Shown: in pieces, positions 21,318 to 31,994 of the stretch
How positions within the stretch are numbered: position 1 is the stretch's first letter
Layout of the letters: the number at the start of each line of letters is the position of its first letter
Source: Siphonodentalium dalli
Taxonomy: Eukaryota; Mollusca; Scaphopoda; Gadilida; Siphonodentaliidae
NCBI GenBank assembly: GCA_032622095.1
Contig: CP136065.1
Span: forward strand, 62,415,094-62,479,093
Reading direction: 5' to 3'
DNA length: 64,000 nt
Made by a program: the position numbers and the translations under genes
Notes under the pieces: generated by a model
Told to the model about the DNA's origin: nothing
The model's input: the letters and a program-made list of their open reading frames with translations, nothing else
The model's database searches: none

Positions 21318-23620
21318 CAAGTACGTTAATCCAGAGTATGCGCAACTGGCGCGAGATCTCGCAAAAGATCGCGAACTCTTTTGTTCCGTTTAAAAGCGGG
21401 CGTGATTGCGCGAGACTGCGGTTTCCAATGGTAATTGCAATAAACAACATGGCGATAAACACGACAATTGTAGTCGTAGTCTTAACCGCATATATTAATG
21501 AAATAAACAAAACCAAACATTTAATATTACCAGAGGATTACACGAGCGTGATAATGCCAAACAAATCCTCATGTTTTTGGTCTTCTTTTATTGCAATAGC
21601 AATTATAGCATCGATCGTATTGTTAATCCTGTGTGCAATTAATTACGATTTCCGCACCATTGTTACTAGTATTAGCCATTATATTGTCATGGCTGTCAAG
21701 ATATAACTTATATTACTTATTTCAACACAAAGTCGCCAATCCACAACATACGCTTTGATTGTTTTGCCGGTGGTGGTAATGTAATTAATTACCTATTATG
21801 ACTAATTGCATTTCCCCAACATAGGCCCCTACTGTGTGGATACACTGGATAGGTGTTACACGATGATGATGATCATATAATATGGGTGATTTGAGTAAAC
21901 AACTCCACATTCCCAATAGCTTTAAACATCCATAATTACACATACTTATAATCAACCCATTCAATTATATTGTAGTGGCTATTTGTCAATAATTCCAGCA
22001 TGGCAGTAGAATTGTGTTAACGTTGTTTTATGGTACATTTGAGATAGAGACCGTAACTCTGGTCTAGCCTAAATAATTTGGGCATTATAATAATCCCATA
22101 TTAGAAAAAGTGACAATGATAAAATTTGTAATGAAAACAAAAGCTAGGCGCCTATTCAAAATCTCGAACACAATATAAGTGTTCTGATCCCATATTTGTA
22201 AGTAAGTATATGAAATGGTTAAAGTGAAGAAAAGATCAAGACATTGTTTTATTGTGAATAGGCTCCCATCAGCTGTGTTTTTGAGATGGGACATTTATAT
22301 AGAAAGTCATAAAATATTTAAAAACATAACGAATCCTGAATTAACATCACACTGAGTATCATACAGGTATTCCTGAGGCGACGTTGAATTTGTTTTCCAT
22401 GCATGCTTCTTGTTCATTGTAATCTTCTTACGTTTTTTAAGTTTTGGCATCTGCAAAAATATAAACATACATTACAGCAATATGATAAAGTGACATAATC
22501 CTCAACTTTTTTTTTACATTCTACAATGAGATAATAGCTCTTTAATAATTTAATTTAAATGTAGTAAATGTAAATGTATTAGACATACATTTAATAAAAC
22601 AAGGAACGCTCTTTATTGTTACACATCACATTCCATATGGTGTCACATGTAAAAATAACATATTATTTCAATGATGATAACTAACTTGGCATAATATTAG
22701 AACTTTCGAGGACGAAAGAGAATTGATGTTGCTAACTTGCTAGTCCAACAATGCATGTGTTTATTATTATATAAGACACATTTTAAGTTAATTCCACGGT
22801 ACATTACAAGTAAAACATTTCCAATATTATTCAAAGCTAAATTGGCCACTGGGTTTTGTTAAATTTGTCTAGTGAATCGCCCAACAAAATTATAAAGTGC
22901 CATGGCATGTTTTCATTGCACCTGGCGAAATGGTGAATTTTTTCGAAAATTTGTACAAGTAATTTTCGTTAATCTAATGCAAGATCAAACTGAAATTGCT
23001 TAGATTGTAGAAATACTGTCTTATGAACACAAACAGACTTGTCTGGTCGAAATTATATGAAGCAATCTACCTTTTTTGTGATTAGATAGGAACCATCTAT
23101 TTCTACTGAAAAATAAGTCGAAATTAAGATACACAACCGATCTTTTGATACTTAGGTAAAAGTTTTGCAGTTTCGTGAACGTAACCGACATTTTCTGAAA
23201 AAGCTATTATTAAGAAACTTTAGGAGAACAAAATTTATCCCACACGACCAATTACGTTTATTTAATTGAAGAAAAATTAAATGTTCGTAGTTTTCCCATT
23301 GTTCGTTGACAATCAAAACAACGAGAACAATCGTCGAATAAAGCCATCGAATTTACGTTTCTGCGGTCAGAAAAAATTAATTAGCTACAATCAAAACATA
23401 CAACCAAAAACACAAAGAAAAGACTTATTCAGTAAATAAAACATGTTACTTACTTATTATTGGAATTATTCACACTTATGTACTCCACAGAACAACAAAA
23501 CAGGTAATGCAAACATCGTCTGAAATGAGATCTCATCAATTCCCGTAGCGTTCGCGATATCTCCACGATGCGTTGTAGAGCCAACACTGTGAGTCTCGCA
23601 TACTCTGGATAAAGGTACAT
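21318..23620. mobile_element. hAT-like non-autonomous element with 8-bp target duplication
   Basis: GATATAAC occurs at 21,310-21,317 and 23,621-23,628. Just inside, the ends are inverted repeats: left CAAGTACGTTAATCCAGAGT with ATGCG after it, right (reversed) ATGTACCTTTATCCAGAGTA with TGCG. In the related block B the corresponding place (about 35,868) has one copy only (GTATATAACACACTC) and no insert, so B acts as an empty site. An 8-bp duplication and short inverted ends beginning CA are features of the hAT superfamily. No transposase is recognisable in the 2.3 kb, so it is non-autonomous or carries other cargo. Confidence 0.65.
21338..21706 (+). CDS. Hypothetical 122-aa frame with hydrophobic segments
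   Basis: Starts at ATG 21338 inside the left terminal repeat of the hAT-like element. It has two hydrophobic stretches that could span a membrane (about residues 39-53, INTTIVVVVLTAYI; and 83-102, FIAIAIIASIVLLILCAI). I recognise no family. AT-rich DNA easily produces such Ile/Val frames by chance, and a 105-aa frame overlaps on the other strand. Reported as a possible cargo frame only. Confidence 0.15.
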   Translation: MRNWREISQKIANSFVPFKSGRDCARLRFPMVIAINNMAINTTIVVVVLTAYINEINKTKHLILPEDYTSVIMPNKSSCFWSSFIAIAIIASIVLLILCAINYDFRTIVTSISHYIVMAVKI

Positions 23621-24135
23621 GATATAACGCTTGGGGATGTCAACTTACCAATTTTGAATGGGGAGTCCCGTACAAATTTTCAGTTCAAAAGTTATATATG
23701 AAGCAGTTTTTGATCAATGAAGGCATGCATATAATTGAACAGTATGTCGGCTTTGTAAATAATCGGTTATCGCTTAATTTAATTTTTGAGAAATTTGGCT
23801 CAATGTAAAATGTAAAAACAGGAATCCACTGAACAGTATGTTGGCTTTGTAAATGATCAGTTCTCGCTTTATTTAATTTTGAGAAATTTTGATCAATGTA
23901 AAATGTAAAAACATGAACATGATACTGGAACATCATCAAATGTATAAGTCAGATAAATCACAAATTTGTTCAATATTCTGAATATTTGCGACTTATTCGT
24001 CCTGGAGATATGCATGGACATCCATATCTAAAATTGGTGACTTGATCATCCACTTATAACAATCAGGTTGAAGGGACACAAGTCATTCGAAGTGAGTTCA
24101 TGTGAAATAAGATCATTTAAAAACAATTACATTAA

Positions 24136-24547
24136 AGGTACTCAATCCGATCAGACGCTCCTAAATTACTATTTCTTTGGCTTCGGTGGTAAAAATATTT
24201 GAGTCGAGTCGAGGAACCTACCCATCAAAGCTGAGTGATCAGATATCGATTTTTGAAGTTTATTAATTCAAATGTTTTGGGCCACAGGCACGAGGAAGCA
24301 CGAGGTCAAACAGACTGTCTTGCAGATAAAGATGAATAACTCCAAAATCAAGTGGTAATAATAACCATTTGATTTTAGAGTTATCCATCTTTATCTGCAA
24401 GACTGTCCGTTTGAAATAATAAACTTCAAAAATCGATATCTGATCACTCTGAGCTTTAATGGCTGGGTTCCTCGACTCGAATAAAATATTTTTCACCCGA
24501 AGCCAAATAAATAGTATTTTAGGAGCGTCTGATCGGATTGAGTACCT
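24136..24547. mobile_element. TTAA-flanked foldback MITE (piggyBac-like target)
   Basis: TTAA at 24,132-24,135 and 24,548-24,551 flank a 412-bp palindrome whose ends are perfect inverted repeats (AGGTACTCAATCCGATCAGA...). The arms pair over almost all their length, e.g. CTTCGGGTGAAAAATATTT-type text, ATATCGATTTTTGAAGTTTA and TCTTGCAGATAAAGATGAAT, around a short centre. Block B lacks it at the matching place (about 36,275, TTTTTAAAAAAAGTCC). TTAA duplication is characteristic of the piggyBac superfamily. A diverged relative lies at 30,250-30,478. Confidence 0.75.
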
Positions 24548-25792
24548 TTAAACAACTATCATCAACCAGAAACATTGTAAGATATCAACGTTCTAATTTT
24601 CGTTATTAATAATTCTTCAATAACGAAGTTACGCATTTAGAAAATTTGTTTGTGTGAATATTACTGTTACAGTGGATTACAGATGAATGTTCAAAAAGTC
24701 CAATAAGATACCAGAGTTGTCATTAAATATTGGAAAGTAATATTCTGAAAATACTGTTTAGACTAAATTCTTTGTATATGTATATATACATGTATATTAT
24801 AATTGACATTGCTTGCAGAATTTATGTCTAATCGCTTGCAACCGGCAACTATTTTCACCATCGAAACGTAATTTCATTCACCTGGGCCATTTGAGTGTGA
24901 CATAGCAGTTTTCATACACGCAGTCACTTTACCTTGACTGAAGTTTTTATAAGACAATAGCTAAATTAATCTAAATCTTCGTTTTATTATCTATGTAATC
25001 CATAACTGACTACCTCATCCATAATATTTTATTATCCGCACGTACTACTAAGGTACATGCTATCCGGATGCGTGTGGCATATCATCAAACCACTACAGTA
25101 ATGTACAGTTATGTACATTGTATCACAGATTAATGCATATCAATTATCGCTGCAAGTATCTTACTATATTGATTACATTCACGTATTTATATATACTTAT
25201 ATATACCATAGCTTTGTGTTTATAATCATATATCTTGCTTGTAAATACTTGAAATAATGTACATATATACTCTCATATGATGGAGGTCAATAAACAATTT
25301 TATCATATGACTCAATCATTATTTACGTTGGAAAGTATGTCATAAATAAATTTCATATGAACTACTAGTTCATCTCACCTTCCGATAATTTGATTTGTTT
25401 GTTGACAAAAAGTGTGTTCTGATTGGCTGAATGACAGCCTGGGCCGAGCCGCATCTCTAACTAAATGCAGGTCAAATTCGTGCGCGTCAATCAACGCGAT
25501 GCCGAAATTCTCGCAATTATAATCTTGAAATATATAGTTTTAGACATTGTTATACGATAAATAGAATATGTAATTCGTATTTATCTAATAAACATACGAT
25601 ATAATGTCACAAACTGAGAACAGAATAGCGCACTATATCTTCGCGTGCATATTATTTCTGCTAGTTCACCAGGTGTAATTGGGCTTCCGGTGCAATGAAG
25701 TGACGTCACATTAACCTTTTGCTGCCGATGCCGTTTCATAAATATCATATGAGAAAAACACTCATTTCATATCCTCTATCTATTGCATTCTA

Positions 25793-25922
25793 CTACGCGA
25801 TTTGCGATCTTTGTTGATATCACTGTAACATTTCTATTTAAATGACAATGGATTCAACTACGCGATTTGCGATCTTTGTTGATATCACTGTAACATTTAT
25901 ATTTAAATGACAATGGATTCAA
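25793..25922 (+). repeat. 65-bp direct repeat, two copies
   Basis: CTACGCGATTTGCGATCTTT through GACAATGGATTCAA is present twice head-to-tail with one mismatch (TTCTATTT versus TTATATTT). Recent local duplication. Confidence 0.9.
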
Positions 25923-26518
25923 CAAGCGATATTTCGTTCCTGTGTATATTTCAATAATAAATAATGTTTATCTATTTCTTCAATTTCTTTCTTGATGGTG
26001 ATGTTTTTACAAACTTTGATATTTTTACACATTTACCCACTGTGAAGGCATTGGGCCCCTTTAAGTCCGACACCGAACAGTTTATCGTTGACAGACAATA
26101 GCGTTAGTCATTCACTTATTACACATAGATAAGAACAACCCATTAAAATTCAATTGAATGGTAATAAATTTTAGTGTTTTATATCTCTTTTTATTGTTTG
26201 AAATTCTAACCCAAAGATTGTACTTTTTACCTCTGAAAAGAAGTCCATGTGAGTAGCTATACTAATCACAGAACAAGGGTCAATATTTTAAAACTTATAC
26301 ATACACGTGTAATTTACGATAAGGTTTCGACTACTATAGTGCACAACAACATACACCCTGCATGTACGTTCTTATTGTGGAATTATTATTATGATTATTG
26401 TATCTTCGCACAATATCATTACAAGCGGTCTGAGCATATAAACTACTGACTTCCATTGTTACTGTCATGTTACACTCATGCATAGCAGTTTTATAGTACT
26501 GATCCCTGGTGAGAAAAA

Positions 26519-26668
26519 ATATTGCACTCCCGACAGTTAAAATATTCTGCTCCCGACAGGTAAATCATTGTACTCCCGACAGGGTAAAGCAGTGTACAAC
26601 CGACAGGTAAATATTGTACTCCCGACAGGTAAAACATTGTACTGCCGACAGGTAAACATACACAAGTG
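26519..26668 (+). repeat. ~22-bp tandem array, first patch (~7 copies)
   Basis: Imperfect repeats of CTCCCGACAGGTAAAACATTGTA. The same unit forms the larger array at 27,897-28,560, so the ~1.2 kb between may be an insertion that split one array. That interval (26,669-27,896) holds no recognisable gene; it contains a TGACGTCA at 26,957. Confidence 0.85.
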
Positions 26669-27896
26669 CTAATCTGTGTCGGAATATTTTATAGAGCAGT
26701 TAAACTGGTTCGCGACTTTACTATTTTTAGCAACATAATTCATTTCAATTCATATCTGGGAAAACCCGAAGGTCAAGGAAATGCGGCAGTTTCAAAACTA
26801 AATCACGCGCTCCCGAACAAAGAAATAATAAAAGTGTAAATTCAATTCAATCGCTTGCTTCAATGTCACAATTAATCTGATTTTATCACATAATTAACCC
26901 ACAAAATCAGCTTCATAATCATTGGTAAGACACACGTGTAATATTAGTGCGTGCGATGACGTCACGCCATTATTAAAATGACTTGCTATTGCTGAAGTTT
27001 ATTATTGTTGTTTTCGATGAATACTTCGCGTTGCTTCGCGTTTATTCTATCATGTGATAAAAGGTATCTCGGTAAACCTCGGCTCAAATCGAATTTAGTG
27101 AACTCGATTGATAAATTCCGTATAGAATAGAAACTCATGTGAGATCCTCTATTTACCTTATAATAAATTTATTGTTTGTACAAATAAAATTGTTAAATCG
27201 AGGTATACTCCCTCAAAATCGTCAGCAAATTTAGGGTACGTCAAATACAAAAATACTACGTTGTTTACGTAGCACGCAATAAAAAATAAATAAACAACGT
27301 ACTAAACAATCCTGTATTCATGTTAATCGCAGTATTTTGTTATTTTCCAATTAAAGTGAAATATGCTTTGCATCGTGTGACATAATTTTACTTTCACCAA
27401 TTTCCAAATTTCAGCGGCGAAAAGTAAATTAATAAAATTTAAATCCATCAATGAAGAGCAAGTTGCTTTTTGGTTACGATGGTCGGTATATATTCTTTCA
27501 CACAAAACACAACTTTATATGAAGTTTGACGGCCCAAAATTCAGTTCAATTATAGCACAATACCGAAACCAGGTGAAGTATAAACAAAGCTTCCCGAGTT
27601 CGTCGGTAAGGAAGTTTCTAGCGTTCCTTTATTCGATATAATAAACTGTTCGCTTGTATTTTAACTGAAATTAACCCTTTGCGTTGAACAATAATACTAA
27701 TATGGCGCTTTTTGGCAATAAATATCAAAATTAGTTGACAATCTAGTTATATGGGGAGATATGTAATACACACAGAACCATCATCGTGTTTGTTTTGAAA
27801 TGGTTACCGCACTCGATAGCCGGCACTCGTGGAAGCACTCCGCCGGTTATCTCGTGTGATAATCATTTACAAAAAAAAAAACACGAAGAGGGTTCT

Positions 27897-28560
27897 ATAT
27901 ATGTACTTCCGACATGTAAACAATGTACTCCCGATGGATAAACATTTTACTCCTGACATGTAAACATTGTACTCCCGACAGGTAAACATTGTACTCACGA
28001 CAGACAAACATTGTACTCCCGACAGGTGAAACATTGTACTACAATCAGGTAAAACATTGTACTCCTGACAGGTAAAACATTGAACTACCAGCAGGTAAAT
28101 CATAGTACTGCCAAAAGGTCAAACTTTGTACTCCCCACATGTAAAACATTGTACCCATGACCCATAAAACAGTGTACCACCAGCAGGCAAAACGTTGTAC
28201 TTCTAATATGTCAAACATTGTATTCCCGACAGGTAAAACATTGTACTCCCAACACGTAAAACATTGTACTCCCGGCAGGTAAAACAGTTTACTCACAACA
28301 GGTAAAACATTGTAATCCCGACATGTAAAACATTGTACTACCAGCAGTTAAACATTGTAATCCCGGCATGTAAAACATTGTACTACCAGCAGGTAAAATA
28401 TTGTACTGTGGACAGGTAAAACATTGTACTGCCGACATGAAAACATTGTACTACCAGCATTTAAAACATTGTAATCCGTCATGTAAATATTGTACTAACA
28501 GCAGGTTAAAGATTGTATCCCCGACAGGTAAAACATTGTACTATCAGCATTTAAAACAAG
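27897..28560 (+). repeat. ~23-bp tandem array, ~29 diverged copies
   Basis: Unit ACAGGTAAAACATTGTACTCCCG with many variants (CCAGCAGGTAAA, GACATGTAAAA, TAATCCCG). Divergence between neighbours is higher than in the 34-bp array, so this one is older. Minus-strand frames across it (27,867-28,103; 28,045-28,296) are repeat by-products. Confidence 0.9.
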
Positions 28561-29222
28561 TACATGTGTCCCACCGACGTGATAGTATAATTATTGTGCA
28601 ATCGCATGGACGCGACCAAGTTATTTAATTACTATTACTAATCTGCTAATGTTGAATTTTATCGAACTGGACGTGAGTTGATTTCTTCGAATTGTTCATT
28701 CTATGGACCCGCCAATGTGTGAGTATGACATGATTATTGAACTGGTTTGACGGTGTGCAATATTTTGGCTGACATTTGCTGTTTGACCCCGGTGAAGTTT
28801 ATAATCTTATAATATTCAGATGTTATCACTAGTTATGAAACGTGAGTTTATTGATCATGCACGGATTCGTCGCCTATATATTTTATCTAACGTGTTATAA
28901 CTTGCAGTATTTTATTATCTATTTCATTCTAATTCTACCTGTCTATCAGAATCCCAATATTATACGTACCTGATTCTTAGTCTTTCATCCAATCATTCTC
29001 TCTTCTATCTCCCCTAGATCTTATGATTCTTATCTCTCTTTCTGACTTGGCCATATATTATATTCTCCATATGGTTTTATATTTATTTTCTGTGTAAATG
29101 TGTTCATAATGTATTGGTAATTGAAAGTTGTATTTCACACCATAAGGTATATAGGCCTAAGCTTTGAATATCCTATATTCCCATTACCCTTATTGTCACT
29201 CTTTAATTTATATTGGTATCTC

Positions 29223-29390
29223 GCATGCGGACGTGTTGGGATTTTATTGACGTTATTGCTGTGTGCATTTAACTAACCTTGTAATTTACGTTCAGGTAGA
29301 AATAATTAAATACATCTGCGCACAGCCATGGCGTGGCTTCGGTGTATACCTAGCAAGAGCGTCAATAAAAATCCCAACACGTCCACATGC
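29223..29390. mobile_element. Short terminal-inverted-repeat element
   Basis: GCATGCGGACGTGTTGGGAT, TTTATTGACG at the left pairs with CGTCAATAAAAATCCCAACA, CGTCCACATGC at the right; about 30-bp inverted ends around ~105 bases of unrelated sequence. The flanks (TATCTC / GTGCTAC) show no clear target duplication. MITE-like. Confidence 0.75.
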
Positions 29391-29494
29391 GTGCTACATA
29401 TCAAAATAGTTTTAAAATAAACAACGCCGTATATATATGCGTGTGTGATATCAAATACGTAAACAATAAACAAACACGACTACGTAAATGCGAT

Positions 29495-29625
29495 ACTACT
29501 CTGAAGACGTACTGAAAATACACACTGGAGGGGTGTCCCTAACAATGTGTTGTGTGTTTTAAAAACTTCAGTGCATCCGCTATACTCTGAAGTCGAACAT
29601 GGAAATACACACGATATGGGTGCAA
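29495..29625 (+). pseudogene. Zinc-finger 3'-end relic
   Basis: TGTTGTGTGTTTTAAAAACT, TCAGTGCATCCGCTATACTC and ATACACACGA correspond to the last degenerate finger after ZNF-B (34,040-34,110: TGTTGTTTGTCTTAAGAACT, TCAGTGTATCCGCTAATCC) and ZNF-C (57,970-58,040). Another finger end, TGAAGACGTACTGAAAATAC, precedes it. Downstream pieces up to about 30,560 match B 35,372-35,560 (AATTATTGATGTCCCCC; GAGATGGCACTTTTTGGT). So a fourth copy, or the displaced 3' part of block A, once lay here. Confidence 0.6.
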
Positions 29626-29829
29626 TTATTCCTCGTTTTTCCGATATTTTAATCGTTGAAAATAAGTACACTCCACGTTTTATCTACTTGATTCGTACGT
29701 AATATTACAACAATAAATACATTTACTCAGGAAACTACTTGTTAATGAGTAATTATTATAGAAACGGTTAATGCCATAATTATTGATGTCCCCCAAAAAA
29801 TCGACATCATGGACATGAGATCAAAGAGC

Positions 29830-30215
29830 CCCCCACCCCACCCCCTGGAATACGGAATACCACTTAACACAGAGGGTGGAATACGGAATACCAGTTAACA
29901 GCCATATGGAATTTTCCGGATAAATTTTCTATTGCCGTACGAACGCCGGTCACCCCACAGTGTCCACGTCTAAATTGATCTAAAATGACGATCATGATCG
30001 ACGATCTGTATGTCAAACCGTGAATTTATTGTGACAAAAATCGCATTTATATTATTATTATGATCATTTTTTGGAAGGTGTTGAAGGTCGGCGTACGAAT
30101 ATCGGTATTTTTGGAATACCGAATACCTCCTAACAGAGGGGCCGGAATACGGCGTACTGTCATAACAGGGCATGGAATACGGCGTACGAAATGGGGGCGG
30201 GGGGGGGGGGGGGGT
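29830..30215 (+). repeat. GGAATACGGAATACC repeats with G-run
   Basis: TGGAATACGGAATACCACTT-type units occur at 29,848-29,905 and again with drift at 30,108-30,190 (GGAATACGGCGTAC), ending in a run of about 18 G near 30,196-30,213. These interrupt the zinc-finger relic segment. No coding content. Confidence 0.7.
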
Positions 30216-30249
30216 ACGGGCCTCATCAAATGAATTAAAATAAACTTCA

Positions 30250-30478
30250 ATATAAATTAAAGGTAGTCAATCATATTCGCTGTTCCTCATATCATCAGAT
30301 TCCAACAACAACAACAATTATCGGTGGTGAAAAATAATAGATTTCAAACATCGATATCTGATCACTCTGAGCTTTGATGGGGTGGGTTCATGGACTAAAA
30401 TAAAATATTTTGTACCCGAAGCCAAGGAAATAGTAATTTGCGAGCGTTAATTCGGATTATACATCTTTAAGATAGTGC
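30250..30478. mobile_element. Diverged relative of the TTAA foldback
   Basis: ATTAAAGGTAGTCAATC at the left and the internal text ATCGATATCTGATCACTCTG, AGCTTTGATGGGGTGGGTTC, CCCGAAGCCAAGGAAATAGT match the right half of 24,136-24,547. It is older and has lost one arm, the inverted pairing being mostly gone. Confidence 0.7.
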
Positions 30479-30560
30479 TCATGAGATGGCACTTTTTGGT
30501 GAAAAGCAAAACAGATATCTGAATACTGAATACATCACGCACGCATGCATCACACCGACA

Positions 30561-31231
30561 ATAAAAAAACAATATATTACTGAATCTAAGCAAAACCTAC
30601 TGTAGAATATAATGACTTCCGATATAGGTATATGTACACCGAATTTTCTGCACGATTTTTATAAAATAAAAAGTCCACATACACTGTGTATACCATGTTT
30701 GTAATGTCATGGAATTAACCATCAGATGGTTCTGCAACACTAAAGGTAGAATTATCGGTGTATACAAAATGCAGCCGGTGCCAATCCGAACACTCATTTT
30801 GTGTACCACGGAGAAATCCTGTGCTTCACATTGCGCTTGTATTTGTTTGACATACAATAAATTGGTAACTGGTTTGACGACATTCTGTGGTCATGTTTGT
30901 TTTTAGTGCAAGGTAAAAAGAAACTCCGCATTAGGAATTATGCATGCACTTTGCTGAATTTAACTCCTGGCGAAATATAATTACCTCCGTACATTTCTTA
31001 TACATGTATATCCCACAGTGACTCATAACATACATTTTCAGTTAAAGTGATTTGAAACACTACATCATGGTATATGCGACACACAGTAAATAAACTTTCT
31101 CTAACACTGTATTTTAAAATAAATTCTGTATAAATATTGCAGCGCAACAGCGTAATTCTTTCATATAAATTAAATAAAGTAAATCTCGTAAGTCTCGTTG
31201 ACACAATCATGCTCGTTATTTATCTGAATTG
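30561..31231. other. Intergenic, no gene recognised
   Basis: AT-rich; short frames only (30,597-30,857 minus; 30,998-31,210 minus), none with a motif. No array or terminal repeat seen. Confidence 0.4.
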
Positions 31232-31745
31232 TTTATGACGAACGAACGACTGTTTGTTTACATTTTGCGTACTTCGGAAGTCGTCTTTTAAAAAAAATGG
31301 GCGCAGCCGATGTTGCTGACTATTTGTTACAGTATAGTTTAATTATGATTGATTCAAATTGGCGTATATAGTTACCGAGTCGTGAAATCTTGGTATTTCA
31401 ATAAACTGTGTATCAAAATTGACAGCACAGAACGACGTTCTTTCGTGGAAGCTAAATGAAGTTACTCTTGATGGCGAAATCAATCTCGTATTTTATCCTT
31501 GATTTGTTTCGGACGAACAAAGTGCTGTTTGTTTTCATGTTTGCGTAATTCAGATGTTGTGTTTTACGACACAACCGCGTGGCACAACCGATGATGTTGA
31601 ATATTGTGACAGTAGTAATTTAATGAATTATGAATGTTTATAATGGATGTAGTGATCGAGTCGTGAAAACTTAGTGTGTATTAGTTCTATATAGACTATA
31701 GTAAAACAAGGACGTACAATGTATTTAACTTTTATTTTTATTTTA
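31232..31745 (+). repeat. ~275-bp direct duplication upstream of ZNF-B exon
   Basis: GACGAACGAACGACTGTTTG near 31,238 and GGACGAACAAAGTGCTGTTT near 31,512 begin two related stretches, each continuing with TTTGCGTA, a GATGTTG word, a T(A/G)ATTATGA word and GAGTCGTGAAA. Block C has this once (about 55,818-55,940). It ends at the splice acceptor TTTTAG (31,741-31,746). This would be intron or promoter DNA of the gene. Confidence 0.65.
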
Positions 31746-31994
31746 GATGTAACCGTGAAATTCTGATGGAAATTATGCATCTAATATATAAACTGATAAC
31801 TGGTTACCCCTCACTTATCCTGGACGTTACTCAGTGAATAACTAGAGATCACAGACGGCACCACGAAGGCTCAAGTTCAACAAGATAAAGTGTATCTGAC
31901 TAAGCAAGGGAGGGAATCCAATGCAACGGAAATATTGATATCAACAGATGGCGCGGTTGAAGTTAATGAATCGGAGAACTCACAACACGATAAC

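Larger units (their letters stand above)
14220..29180 (+). other. Zinc-finger paralogous block A
   Basis: Block A starts with TTTAGTGACCAAGTCGTGAAAT and AAATAAGGACGTAACATG, matched near 31,370-31,400 and 31,655 in B and near 55,920-55,985 in C. After the zinc-finger exon, homologous words continue at 21,140-21,310 (B 35,700-35,850), 23,640-24,130, 24,552-24,720, 25,920-26,240 (B 36,640-36,960) and 28,570-29,180 (B 37,640-37,890; C 61,060-61,380). It is lengthened by insertions at 14.35-16.0, 18.0-21.1, 21.3-23.6, 24.1-24.5 and 26.5-28.5 kb. It lacks the part corresponding to B 34.0-35.7 kb. Confidence 0.75.

Noticed and set aside
27867-28296. Minus frames rich in YLPGVQCFTCREYNV
   Set aside because: Translation of the 23-bp array; not a cysteine-rich protein.
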